From Liolophura sinensis (Eukaryota > Mollusca > Polyplacophora > Chitonida > Chitonidae), in assembly GCF_032854445.1 (NCBI RefSeq), contig NC_088307.1, positions 10,602,001 to 10,666,000 on the forward strand: a stretch of 64,000 nucleotides of DNA. The letters run 5' to 3'. Made by a program: the position numbers and the translations under genes. Below the pieces are notes generated by a model. That model worked only from the letters and a program-made list of their open reading frames with translations, did no database searches and was not told where the DNA came from. This document shows, one piece after another, positions 23,366 to 33,429 of the stretch. Within the stretch, counting starts at the first letter, position 1. Each line of letters begins with the position of its first letter.

Positions 23366-26300
23366 CGGCCAACACGTAAAATGAAATTGTAGAAGTAGTT
23401 TACCTTTTTGAGTAGCCCAGTGATATGGCCCACTGAGTGGCGCTCTGCTGTGAGGCCAATTGATGAGCTTCCCGTTTAAGTGTTGATTGGTTTGCTGACA
23501 GTCAGTGGTGTTACCAGTCCACATGCTCAAGTGCCCGACTCTAAATGTTAGACAAAGTCACATACAATACAGAACGCTTCCGTAACATTTCTACTGAGAT
23601 TTTTTCCGAGCACATGAGCAACCAAGTTGTAGCGTCGTGCCTAGAACTTTGTTGAAGGTAGGAATATTTTCGTGGAAGGTTTTTCATATTCAGAACAGTC
23701 AAAACGATGTATGTACTCAACAATAAAGGAAGGAAACGGGCAATCCCGATTCGAGCGTAGGTTGGAATGTAAATTATTTGAAACGTTGTTCGAACTGTGC
23801 TCTGGTTGCAAGTGTAATTTGGATACATCTTGTTTTCGTAAGTAGGAACTTGATTCAAATTCAGCAAGAGTTAAATAGAGCGTTTTTGCTCGAGACGGTC
23901 ACTTCTGCCAGAACTTTTTCACTTGCCAAGACTGTAATCAAGGTAGACAACTCTGTCTATGTGTCTGTTTTCTCACGTGTGTTACCTGTATCCTACCGAC
24001 AGCCAAGGTAAGCCTGTAAGTGGAATAAGCGTTGAACAACAGTAAAATGGATAATTACATTTCTAGTAAGGTGATACGCTCGACAGGTCATATACGAGGT
24101 GTGAGGATTGCAAATAGAGCCTTCATGAGGGATTGGGAGCGGGCCCTGATTGCGTGGATAAAGTACTTACCTTTCCATCGATCGGTCACAAAACACGAAG
24201 GTTCAATACCATTCGCTGTCAGAGAACTTTTTTTATGTTTTTTTCTACTGTCATTGCTGTCAAGACATTGCAAGAAGTTATATATTTTTTATTTATTTGA
24301 TCGGTGTTTTACGCCGTACTGAAAGAATGTTTCATTTATACGACGGCGGCCAGCATTATGGTGGGTGGAAACCAGGCAAAGCCCCGGGGGAAACCCACGG
24401 CCATTCGCAGGCTGCTGCCAGACCTTCCCACTTACGCCCGGAGAGGAAGCCAGCATGGACTTGAACTCACAGCGACCGCATTGGTGAGTGGCTCCTGGGT
24501 CATTACGCTGCGTTAGCGCGCTAACTGATTGAGCCACGGAGGCCCCACATTGCAAGAAGAGTTCGATGGAGCTCTCTTATCTGATCACCGTGGTTCAGTT
24601 GGTTATCGCGCCAGCGCAGCGTAATGACCCAGGAGTCTCTCACCAATGCGGTCGCTGTGAATTCAAGTCCAGCTCATGCTGGCTTCCTCTCCGGCTGTAC
24701 GTGAGAAGGTCTGCCAGCATGGTCGTGGGTTTCCCCTGGGCGCCGCCCGGTTTCCTCCTACCATAATGCTGGCCGCCCTCGTATAAGTGAAATATTCTTG
24801 AGTGCGGCGTAAAACACTAATGAAATAAATAAATAAATAAATAAATAAATGTCTGATCACTGGCAACTCCTGAGCTATTGCCAGTATGTGACACGTAAAG
24901 TCACACGTATGTGACACGAGGAAAACGCCATTAGTCAGTGACGAGGAAAACACCAGTCACTCCATATATCTTTACCTCACACGTGGGAAAGTTGCTCAGC
25001 GACTCGCAGAAAGTCGGTGGTTTCTTTCAGTCATGAATAACGGACCGCCACCGTGTAGTTAACAAATCCCTCATTATGGTGTTTAACACAAACAATAATA
25101 GTTGAATTCATTTCACAATTTATTGGGCCTAAATGAGTTCTCATTGAGTCCTCTGTGCTCTGAATTGCACAGAGTATTATCACTAGGGGGGCCTCCGGGG
25201 CTCAGTTGGTTAGCGCGCTAGCGCAGCGTAATGACCCAGGAGTCTCTCACCAATGCGGTCGCTGTGAGTTCAAGTCCAGCTCATGCTGGCTTCCTCTCCG
25301 GCAGCCTGCTGATGGTCGTGGGTTTCCCCTGGACTCTCTCCGGTTTCCTCCTACCATAATGCTGGCCGCCGTTGAATAAGTGAAATATTCTTGAATACGG
25401 CGTAAAACACCAACCAAATAAATACATAAATAAATCTTATCACTAAGCTTGTTTTAAAACGAACGAACCGGTACATATATACAGAAAAACAATTTATCCC
25501 AATATGTATGGATATATGTGTGGCGATAAAAATGATATATTCTGATTTTGTTGAAACATTTTAAGCCATGACTAAAATTTATAATTTATAACAGGTGCTC
25601 TGGCAGTTACATAGATTTGGTAGAGGTATGTAACTCGTACTTAAAAAACCACACTTGGGTCATCCGTGGCCCAGCGGGTAGCGTGCATGTACAATACACT
25701 GAGCAACCAGCCTCTCGCCAATGCAGTAGTTGTGAGTTCATGTTGGATTCCTGGGAACGTCCTTCAGCAACTTCCGAATGGTTATGGATTTCCCCCTGGC
25801 TCTGTCCTGATTTCTCCCACCATAATACTTTATAGTACTTAAATTACACGTTTTACTTTCTTTTGTTTGTTTATGTGTTTGATAGAAGCTTGACGCATTT
25901 TCATTCCGTAGGTTGTTGCAGAGATCGCCGAACGCGTTGCCCAGAGGAGATTAAATGCCCTGTATCCGAGTGTTAACATGTACGAGGTAAGTTATCTTCA
26001 TATATAATCAGCATTGTGTTATACTACTACCATTTCTGGAAATACATTTCTGTGCATTTTAGCTCCCTTTTTGCTGCCAGCCGGATCATTTTTTGTGTAG
26101 GCCTATACTGGAGTCAAATATTCAGAAGTGTAGTAAAAGTTAATACCGGTTTTAAATGCTAATACACTTTTCAACAGCTGGTCGAAGGTGCATGTTTGGT
26201 ATGCAAAAATGGTGAGGATTTTGTCAAAAATGGAGAGAATTCTGATGTAATATAGCGAGATGCGTATACAAGTGATATAAGTAACAGTATACAAGTGTAT

Positions 26301-27050
26301 ATTGTATCGCCTGCGTATAATTTTCGTGTTGGTGAAGCCATGTCAGCTAAATGATCTCTGGTAAAGTGTTGGTGAAGCCGTGTCAGCTGAATGTTGTCCC
26401 ACAAAGTGTGGGTAAGGCTGTGTTTCCTCGGTGATGTCTGGTAATGTGTTGATGAAGCTGTGTTAGCTGAAAGTTGTCTAATAAAGTGTTGGTAAAGCCG
26501 TGTCAGTTAAATGTTATCCAATAAAGTGATGGTGAATCCGTTTCAGCTGGATATTTTACAATAAAGTGTTGGTAAAACCGGGTCAGCTAGATGTTGTCCA
26601 ATAAAGTGTTAGTGAAGCCGTGTCAGCTAGATGTTATCTAATGAAGTGTTAGTAAAGCCGTGTAAGCTGGACGTTGTGTAATAAAGTGTTGGTAAAGCCG
26701 TGTCAGCTGGATGTTGTCTAATAAAGTGTTAGTGAAGCCGTGTCAGCTAGATGTTATCTAATGAAGTGTTAGTAAAGCCGTGTAAGCTGGACGTTGTGTA
26801 ATAAAGTGTTGGTAAAGCCGCGTCAGCTGGGATTGTCCAGAAAAGTGTTGGTAAAGCCGTGTCACCTGGATGTTGTCCGGTAAAGTGTTGTGTCAGCTTT
26901 ACTGTTGTCCAGAAAAGTGAAAATTCTTTAGTATGACGTTGACTAATGATCAAACTAATAAATTAGTAAATCAAGTCACGAAGACGTATGTTGTGTTCTC
27001 AGATGACTGACCGTTGGATGTCAGAAGCTAACTCCATGCTGCAAAAATGA
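20266..27050 (+). CDS. Candidate small secreted protein gene, three exons, first exon missing
   Basis: Three splice-bounded segments join in frame. Exon A, 20266-20364: polypyrimidine acceptor ending CCCCAG; it encodes FLHTLLVAAVLNGAVLTS, a signal-peptide core, then VIRRVSSVIDPRAE; donor GTAAGG, phase 1. Exon B, 25922-25986: acceptor TTGTTGCAG, encodes IAERVAQRRLNALYPSVNMYE, donor GTAAGT, phase 0. Exon C, 27003-27050: acceptor GTGTTCTCAG, MTDRWMSEANSMLQK and stop. Phases agree at both joins. Exon B could instead begin at 25912 in phase 0. The mature product would be short, basic, cysteine-free and probably helical: perhaps a peptide precursor or small secreted protein. Not recognised as any family. 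Exon 1 with the start codon was not found. Introns hold five SINEs and a tandem repeat. The model rests on splice signals and phase, so it is tentative. Confidence 0.4.
20490..20705 (-). mobile_element. SINE family A
   Basis: Tail, central domain (CACTTATACGACGGCTGCCAGC), GGCTGCTGGCAGACCTTCCCA, GGAATTCAACATGAGCTG and a head remnant. It lies in the first intron of the candidate small secreted gene, or, if that model is wrong, interrupts the open frame after 20266. Confidence 0.85.
20706..22510. other. 1.8-kb stretch without a recognised gene
   Basis: An open frame at 20878-21120 (NVQYKPPIYGKLLWKCPH..) has no known motif and no flanking splice logic I can support. A C-run lies near 21210-21228. 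The rest is AT-rich. Confidence 0.35.
22511..22774 (+). mobile_element. SINE family A, full length, young subfamily
   Basis: Complete from the tRNA-like head (TTTGGCTCAGTCGGTTAGAGCGC) to the (AAAT)n tail. It shares several private changes with the copy at 24589-24851: loss of the AACCTGCGG-type segment before ATGGTCGTGGG, GGGCGCCGCCC, TCCTACCATAATG, CCGCCCTCG, GAGTGCGGCG and CACTAATGAAAT. Confidence 0.93.
22775..23286. other. Stretch with no recognised feature
   Basis: AT-rich sequence, no exon-like segment. Confidence 0.35.
23287..23363. repeat. (AT)n microsatellite
   Basis: About 38 AT dinucleotides with one phase change near 23333 (ATAATA). The array may be longer or shorter in the real genome, as such tracts are prone to assembly error. 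Confidence 0.95.
23364..24264. other. Stretch with no recognised feature
   Basis: No exon-like segment or known repeat on either strand. Confidence 0.35.
24278..24546 (-). mobile_element. SINE family A, full length, with 13-bp target-site duplication
   Basis: Complete element on the minus strand, from the head (GGGGCCTCCGTGGCTCAATCAG) to the tail. It is flanked by perfect copies of ACATTGCAAGAAG at 24265-24277 and 24547-24559. This is direct evidence of target-primed retroposition. Confidence 0.97.
24589..24851 (+). mobile_element. SINE family A, young subfamily, with 9-bp target-site duplication
   Basis: Starts slightly inside the tRNA-like head (CGTGGTTCAGTTGGTTATCGCGC) and ends in a long (AAAT)n tail. 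TCTGATCAC is repeated at 24580-24588 and 24852-24860. Sister of the copy at 22511-22774. Confidence 0.95.
25186..25436 (+). mobile_element. SINE family A, full length, with 9-bp target-site duplication
   Basis: Complete head (GGGGCCTCCGGGGCTCAGTT) and tail, with a short deletion in the GGCCGTACGTGGGAAGGTCTG segment. TTATCACTA is repeated at 25177-25185 and 25437-25445. Confidence 0.95.
25655..25840 (+). mobile_element. SINE family A, old, 3'-truncated
   Basis: Diverged head (ATCCGTGGCCCAGCGGGTAG, CGCCAATGCAGTAGTTGTGAG) through TCTCCCACCATAAT; the end of the central domain and tail are lost. Confidence 0.75.
26310..26940 (+). repeat. 40-bp tandem repeat with 120-bp higher-order period
   Basis: About fifteen units of the form GTTGGTAAAGCCGTGTCAGC + TGGATGTTGTCTAATAAAGT. 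AGTGAAGCCGTGTCAGCTAG occurs at 26611 and again at 26731, and the 120 bases following each are nearly identical, so three-unit blocks have duplicated. The array lies in the last intron of the candidate small secreted gene. Confidence 0.9.
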
Positions 27051-27849
27051 GCAAATGCCAATCAGCAGGTCTGCTACGTGAGATTTTAGGCGATTGGTGT
27101 GAATTGCGCCAAATCGGAAATCACCACTCTGACCAGTTCCCCCTCCGTGACCCAATTTCAAAGAAGGCTCCAGTGTTCGATTACATCATGGCGTAAAAAA
27201 GAAAAATGTAAACCAGAAGATTTTATATCTGGCATTTTTGGGACTTGAAGCTGAAAATGATCAGAGTAAAACATGGTGATAATTATATTACAATTTTCGG
27301 GTAATTAGCTCAAAACGCCGTGACATGTAATCCCTGGAATGTGGAACATCGTGACGTCAAAGTGGCTCTGGTTCATTCACCTGTCCATCAATGACGTCAT
27401 AAAAACTGCTACATGTTTAAAATAGGAATGACGGGCACTCGCAATGGCGTCACGAAGTTTTAAAAACAAACTTAGATAACATAGGGAAATTAAAAACATT
27501 CATATTAACAACATGTATCCTCACATTCATTCTCACGATAAAATCTTTGACCGTCCTCGCCAATGAAAGAAAAGGAGTGTTGACAACAATTTTTGTCAAA
27601 TTTGACAGCATTAAAGTTGACATTTAAGAGAATAATAGTGCTATTATTATACTATACATCTGATTTTATTGATTTATGAATTTTAATACCACGGTTAGTT
27701 GTTTCTTGATAAACTTTCACATTTGTGTATTATTTGTTCTACGTATTTATTACTCATCGTATGCAATTTACTGCAGAGTTTTTGTCAACAGATCTTTGAC
27801 TATGTCTTTTCATTTTATACTTGCTGTTGTTTGTAGTTCTGCTGATGTG
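27051..27849. other. Stretch downstream of the candidate small secreted gene
   Basis: AT-rich; would contain its 3' UTR if the gene is real. No clear polyadenylation signal close to the stop, and nothing else recognised. Confidence 0.3.
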
Positions 27850-28075
27850 ATGATTTGATAGTGTCTGTAGTTCCCTATATAAATAATGAAATGGTGATTT
27901 GTCATCGTCTCTAGTTTCTTCTAGAAATGACAAAGGGAAGATTTGCAAATGTCTTGTTTGCTCTCAAAATAAAGTGATGATTTACCGGTCACTCTAGTTT
28001 CCTCTAGAAATGACGCAACGAAGATTTACCACTGTCTGTTGTTTCCTCTACAAGTGATAAAGTGAGGATTTAGCA
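27850..28075 (+). repeat. Loose tandem repeat
   Basis: Three or four irregular units of the form GTCTCTAGTTTCTTCTAGAAATGACAAAG.GA.GATTT (27905, 27990, 28035), at 45-85 base spacing. Confidence 0.5.
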
Positions 28076-28931
28076 AAACCAAAAAACGCCCCAAAATGGT
28101 GAAGGATGAATTTTCCTTTAATTTCGGAGCGTCGATTTGTTTTACATTTGTTTCGAAACACGATACGCCTATATTTATTTTTTTAAAGTTTATTATTAAA
28201 CACAATTAATGAAGTTTGATATTATTAAATATTTTTATAAGTTTTAAATTGTGTATATGTATTATCTTAAATGTGTTATTTTAATTTTTTTTTATTAATT
28301 ATCAATATTTACATGTATAACTTTATCCAACAGTTCTATCCCCACGTACTGCCGCACTTAGCATAGCCATAGTATGATTGAAGTGGAGCTACTATCTATG
28401 TTAATATCTTACCACGTGGTTTAAACTGTCCGTTTTTCATTTTAACCTTTCACGTGACCCTTTTTGTGACTTCATTGTTCCTGACTTACGGCAGTTATAG
28501 GTATGGATTTGGTGAAACATAGTCCCTCCATTACTTAATCAGATTTTGAAAAGTTGTGAAATGAAAACTGGAGAAAAAGAAGGCTTAAAGTTCAGATGAA
28601 AGATTGCGAAAAGTTAATCGTAAATGTCGTCTTCAATATTTTTTCATTTTTTCTTTCAAGAGAAAAAGACGCTGGAAAATAATTTTTGTGTTGTGTGTAT
28701 AACTCAGGTGTTGCGCATGTCAGATTAATATGTTTTGCACTAGATTTTGGTCTTTTCATCAAGCAAATACTTTCAACCTGAATTTTCTTCGCATTTATAG
28801 TTTTCATATACACATAAATATTATCATAATTCACATTAAATTCATATTTTTTATGTAAACAACAAATTTACATTCAAGTCATTTTTTTTAGACATGCATC
28901 ACATCTTTATTCAATACGCCTGACTGAGGTA
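28076..28931. other. Stretch with no recognised feature
   Basis: Very AT-rich; no exon-like segment seen. Confidence 0.35.
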
Positions 28932-29015
28932 AATTGACAAGAGGCCGTATTTCACCGGTTACCTACGACCATTTGCCAGCTATCACACTCTCGTCGTTGC
29001 TTCGGTCTTAAGTTC
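28932..29015 (+). repeat. Dispersed repeat family F, fragment
   Basis: GAGGCCGTATTTCACCGGTTACCTACGACCATTTGCCAGCTATCACACT-like block, matching 7615 and 44930. Confidence 0.45.
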
Positions 29016-29239
29016 TGTGTTGTACATCTTACCAAGATGTGATCCCAAATACCCACCATACAAAATATTTTTAAATAACCTTTTCTCTTGAAAGAAAAAA
29101 TTGAAAAAAAATATTAAAGACTACTTTTTCTGTATAACTTTCCACTCTCAATCATCTCGACTTTATGTCATTTCGATATTTTCTTCTTCTTTATCCTGTG
29201 TGAAATGTATTTTTATGTGTTTGTTTATGTTTTCATAAA

Positions 29240-29372
29240 ATGCCAACAACCTGTGGATGGTCGTGGGTTTTTCCCGGGCTCTGCCCGGTTTCCTCCCACC
29301 ATAATTCTGGTCGTATAAATGAAATATTCTTGAGTACTGCGTGAAACACCAATCAAATAAATAAATAAATTC
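29240..29372 (+). mobile_element. SINE family A, 5'-truncated
   Basis: CCTGTGGATGGTCGTGGG, CTGCCCGGTTTCCTCCCACCATAAT, a central domain missing the GCCGCCG segment, and an AAATAAATAAAT tail. Confidence 0.87.
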
Positions 29373-29846
29373 CCGTTTCAAAATGAGGACCCATAACAGT
29401 TGTGGTGTTTTAAAGTTCCTAATCCTGCCTTATAAATAATTCGTGTTTAAATTTTTCGTGAACTGTCTGGTACGAAGTATATTTAGTTGGTAAAAAAGTT
29501 TTTGTAAGTATAGTAGTACTTTTGGCAAATGTGGCACGAGTGATCTGTATCTGTGTTTGCAACTTACACCCTTTTTAAACGTGGGCTATGGGCAATATAC
29601 GCATTCATGTTTTTTTGCATCAACATGAAGCTGTCACATTTGAACAGTTACAATCAAAGCGCACCTGAGATGCCTATATTAATGTTGAAACTCACGGACT
29701 ACGAGTTTAAAATTGGAATAGGACATTATGTTTAGAATATCGAATATCTTCCCTGCCTCATGGCCGCAACAGCACATGTAGTAAGTGTATAAAAACGTTA
29801 CACACAGTGTGCTAAACTTGCACACTGACTAAAAACCATCAAAGTA

Positions 29847-30665
29847 ATGCCCCGATTTTCTCTAGAACAAAGCGAGAGGGCCCTGAGTATGGTATCCATG
29901 GGAGCCACCCATGCCCACATTGCAAGGACCTTCAGCTGCTCTCGTGTAACTGTGTCAAACTTCATGCAACGTTACAGACAGACAGGGCAGATATCGGACA
30001 GGCCAAGAACAGGCAGGCCTAGGGTAACTACGCCCAGAGAAGACGGGTACCTGCGTACCTTACACCTGAGGAACAGCTTCCTGACGGAGGCGTCATCGTC
30101 AATCAATGACTTAGGTCACCGGGTCCGTTGGCAGACCGTGATTAGCAACGTGTTGTTTTCACGGATGGAAGTCGCTTCTGCCTGATCCGAACCGATGGCA
30201 GACAACGGGTTTACCGTCAATGAGGCGAACGAACGGCTGCATCATGTGTCCGGGTGGCCGTTTGGTGGCGGCAGTGTGGTGATGTGGGGTAGGATTTGTG
30301 GATAGGAACGGACACCACTGGTCATTATCTACAGGAACCTAACAGCTCAACGTTACGTGGAATGAAATTCTACGTCCTGTTGTCCCGCCATTCTCTCAAT
30401 AGCAACCACGTGGTGTTCTGTACCAGCATGACAATGCCAGACCAAATACAGCTTGAGTAGTGCAGAACTTCCTCGGCGTCAACGACGTCAACGTCTTGCC
30501 GTGGCCTGCACGTTCCCCAGATATGTCCCCCATAGAACTGGCGTTCGTTGTCCAAGACGAATGGCAACGAATCCCACGTCATCCCATCAGACAACTGACC
30601 TTTTCTATGCGTCGGAGAGTTTTTGCATGCATTGAAGCAAGGGGTGGCCACACGCGATATTGATT
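29847..30665 (+). pseudogene. Tc1-like transposase, multiply broken
   Basis: Tc1/mariner transposases cut and paste DNA using a DDE catalytic triad. The ATG at 29847 opens an N-terminal paired-type helix-turn-helix region: MPRFSLEQSERALSMVSMG, AHIARTFSCSRVTVSNFMQR, then the basic QISDRPRTGRPRVTT. After 30150 the homology continues only by changing frame: a D-containing GRQR.VYR segment, GGSVVMWG-like sequence near 30270, then VLPWPARSPDMSPIE at about 30490-30545 (second and third catalytic region) and ACIEARGGHTRY at the C terminus (30630-30663). At least three frame breaks and several stops rule out function. Terminal inverted repeats were not identified. Confidence 0.85.
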
Positions 30666-30984
30666 TGTTCTGATATTGACTGATTTTAAAATTAATCAAC
30701 TTTTTGTACACTCTGCCCGTTGGTAACCAAGATGGAATGGCTATTTTTCTACCCCTGCTCTGTTTGTTCACTTGTAAAATCATTTGAGGGCTGCTTTGTC
30801 GGTTCTTACTCAGACTTTCAATATCTAAAGTCATTGGTCTTTTCAATATATTAAACTTCAATCATCCTGTTTTTTGCTTTGGCAAAAAAGATTGATTTGA
30901 ACTCTTTGTAAAGTTTCTTTTGGCCGTCAGTTTTACACCATGCGATTGTCAGTTTCGAACGCGCCTGTACGGTCTATAAAAGGA

Positions 30985-31360
30985 GAGTTTCAAAGTCTCT
31001 GGAACTCTTTCAGAGGGTCAGGTTCAAACAATCCTTTCGTATCATGTGATTTGTGAAAAATGTTTGTTGGCAGTAATTTACCGATTGCCTGTCTCAACGT
31101 GTTCCAGAGACATAAATGGCACATTTAGGACCTTCTCGTATTCACAAACATTCAGCTCTTCAATTTTCTCCATTGTTCATAAATCTTCTCTAAATTACTT
31201 TTTGTGAAACTATTTCAGACACTATCTTTATAGTAAATGCAATTAAAACTTGTTACCTAACATTTTTTACACGTCATATTTTACAGTGGGACTTTTCTTA
31301 CCTTTAGCGATAAAAGAGTTCGAACTCGGAACTCCCCTATTGTCTTGAGAATGTCTGACG
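30985..31360 (-). other. Duplicated segment E, copy 1 (possible first exons of an unknown gene)
   Basis: Read minus: TCGAACTCTTTTATCGCTAAAG followed by GTAAGAAAAG (a donor-like site), about 110 bases of AT-rich sequence, then an ATG opening MEKIEELNVCEYEKVLNVPFM.. that ends at a possible donor (GGCAATCG|GTAAAT). The copy at 52018-52385 shows the same arrangement with METSEELKVYEHEKILK. The order leader exon, short intron, coding start is gene-like, but no further exons were found and copy 2 has a frame change. It could equally be a dispersed repeat. Confidence 0.4.
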
Positions 31361-31569
31361 CTTAGAATCACACATACAATGGAGATGGCATTTATAGAGT
31401 GCCCTGGGTATTGTCGCCAACCAATCTACAAGAATTTGTTCTCCACGTGTATTAAACTGTCAAGTTTCTCCACACCTTAACCAGACGGAGTATTTGTTAG
31501 AAACCTTATTTTCAGCAACTGACCAATCGACGACCACGTCTCCGAATAGACCTAAAACCTAATCACGTC

Positions 31570-31858
31570 ATGGATTGTTTATTGCAAGGCATTCTTGTAA
31601 AAAAGTGAGTTCAAGCTTCGTTGCATTGGTATCCATCATTAGCTCTCCAAGTGTCTGTAGAAGAACAGGGACTAAAGAGTTACACCTTCCCGAACTTTCC
31701 AAACACCATCATTGTGCAAAAGTGAAATTGTCCTGAGAATGGCCTTTAACAACAGTGAAGATAAATTCAGTTTCATTACAGTCTGAAATTCATTCAGAAA
31801 TTGAAACAAGGCAGTATTTTCAAAGATGTTTTGATTTCTATACAGTTCATTAAGCACA
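31570..31858 (-). pseudogene. Coding-like exon for a helical protein, one frame break
   Basis: Read minus, an acceptor (AACACTTTTTCAG) is followed by VLNELYRNQNIFENTALFQ.. and ..LLLKAILRTISLLHNDG, a leucine-rich amphipathic pattern. The frame meets a stop just after KVREG, but shifting by one base continues it as NSLVPVLLQTLGELMMDTN.. and TFLQECLAINNP to a TGA. The pattern resembles ARM/HEAT-type helical repeats; no family is claimed. Either a donor at AAG|GTGTAA ends the exon (the frame then being chance beyond) or this is a broken gene piece. Confidence 0.35.
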
Positions 31859-31914
31859 CTGAAAAAGTGTTTATTCTTCCCAGAATATAACCGTCGTTGT
31901 ATAATTATGACATT

Positions 31915-31985
31915 ATCTCAAGCAATACTCAAGAATTTGTCATATATACTATGGCTGTCAAATCTATCGGTGGAAGAAAACTGAC
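31915..31985 (-). mobile_element. SINE family A, very old fragment
   Basis: ACTCAAGAATTTGTCATATATACTATGGCTGTCAA..GGTGGAAGAAAACTG resembles the central domain on the minus strand. Confidence 0.4.
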
Positions 31986-32254
31986 TGATAGACTGACCTT
32001 TGGCAACTTCCGAACTTGCGAGGAACACACTTGAATGCTATATTGGTGGACGACAAATTGTCTTTGGCGAATATATAAGGTGTAATCAGCAATAGGAGCG
32101 TCGGCGATCGGTTGTTGTCCTCAACAACCTCCGAACACTGAACTGGACAATTCCCTTTTGTAAGGCCAGAATACAGACATTGCCTTGTGTTTCCAACTCG
32201 GCAACGATCAGCTCTAGTCGTCGCATAAGTCTTTCACATATTGAGCACCATTCT

Positions 32255-32300
32255 GCGAAATGTGTGAAACGGCAATCAAATAAATACATAAATAAACTCT
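32255..32300 (+). mobile_element. SINE family A, tail fragment
   Basis: GTGTGAAACGGCAATCAAATAAATACATAAATAAA, the last bases of the element. Confidence 0.45.
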
Positions 32301-32489
32301 ATTCACAAAAACAGAAGTGGCTATTATTTTTAACGCGCTGATGTATACAGAAATTCACAGATAAACCCAAAACGTGTCAGTGTGTACCAATCTGATGTGT
32401 ATATTACAGATGAACTGATACCTTATACCATTTTAATGGTTACTCATTTGAATATATTTTCATATATTTATTTATTAAGAGGATTCCGT

Positions 32490-32725
32490 GACCAGCCTGC
32501 TGGTGAAACGCAAAGATCTTTTTTGCAGAGGTCTTTCAGCAAAGCTGTCGTTGTGAGTTCAAGTTTAGCTCAAGCTGGTCTCTTTTTCGGCTGTACATGG
32601 AAAGGCCTGCTAGCCACATCCGGCTGGTCACATGTTTCCACAGGGCTCTGTCAGGTTTCCCCTTCCATAATACCGTCTGCCGTCATATAAGTTAAAATAT
32701 TCTCTAATAAGGAGGAAAACATCGA
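32490..32725 (+). mobile_element. SINE family A, diverged, nearly full length
   Basis: Contains AGCTGTCGTTGTGAGTTCAAG, TTCGGCTGTACATGGAAAGGCCTGC, CAGGTTTCCCCTTCCATAAT and a degraded 3' end. Confidence 0.75.
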
Positions 32726-32727
32726 AT

Positions 32728-32870
32728 AGATTTATTTATTTATTTGATTGTTGTTGGGAGCAAAATTCAATATTCGATATTTATACGATGGTGGTTAGTT
32801 TCATAGGCGGGGGAAACTGGAGTACCTGGTGTAACTGGTCTGACCATTATCCACGGATAAAATCTGATTC
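32728..32870 (-). mobile_element. SINE family A, diverged 3' part
   Basis: ATTTATTTATTTATTTGATTGTTGTTGGGAGC.. then TTTATACGATGGTGGTTAG and GGGGGAAACTGGAG. It lies head-to-tail with the previous copy on the other strand. Confidence 0.6.
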
Positions 32871-32984
32871 TGATGTAGTAAAACATAAACCATAACAACA
32901 ACGATCTGTCTGATATCTACAGGTAAATCCATAACTTATCAGTGTGTACTCATGGGGCTTGTATTTATAGGCTACCCCAATGAC

Positions 32985-33200
32985 TTATACCACCGTTTCA
33001 ATGGCTTAATTGTTAAAGCGTCTGCCTCGAACTCGGCAAACCCGGAATCAAAACCGGGTCGGGTCATACTCAAGACTTTGAAAATGACACTTGTTGTTGC
33101 CAGGATTGCGCTGAGCACTGAGACATTAGAGCCAGGAAACAGTATTGATGGGCTCAGTGTCAGTTTGGATGTGACTGGATGGCATGTCATATATCATATC
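32985..33200 (+). mobile_element. SINE family B, 5' half
   Basis: tRNA-like head AATGGCTTAATTGTTAAAGCG, AATCAAAACCGGGTCGGGTCATAC, then GCGCTGAGCACTGAGACATTAG and GGGCTCAGTGTCAGT; the 3' half is missing. Confidence 0.75.
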
Positions 33201-33429
33201 TGGAGCCGATTCAACAAAGCTGTTTCTCACTGAAGTCAAAATTCAAAAACTCTTTACGATGGTTAGTTTATGGTACTGGAAGGAAATTACATTTGGATAC
33301 ATTAGTCTTGAGGTAACATTGATGTGTTGGACAAAATTTCCATTTCTAAAGGCCAACAGTAAGCTTTGAGATCAGAATTCGCTTTGTGGTTTCAACCCAT
33401 AATGTCTTCAGCAAAACTTGGCGAGGAGT

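Noticed and set aside
23194-23530. YIYIYI-type proteins over the AT tract
   Set aside because: They are translations of the (AT)n microsatellite; the same applies to 44205-44508.
22556-25835. Open frames such as those ending YKCEIFLSTA or SEIFLSAA over many loci
   Set aside because: These recur wherever SINE family A lies (for example 17498, 22556, 24289, 56166, 63759) and are read-throughs of the SINE, not genes.
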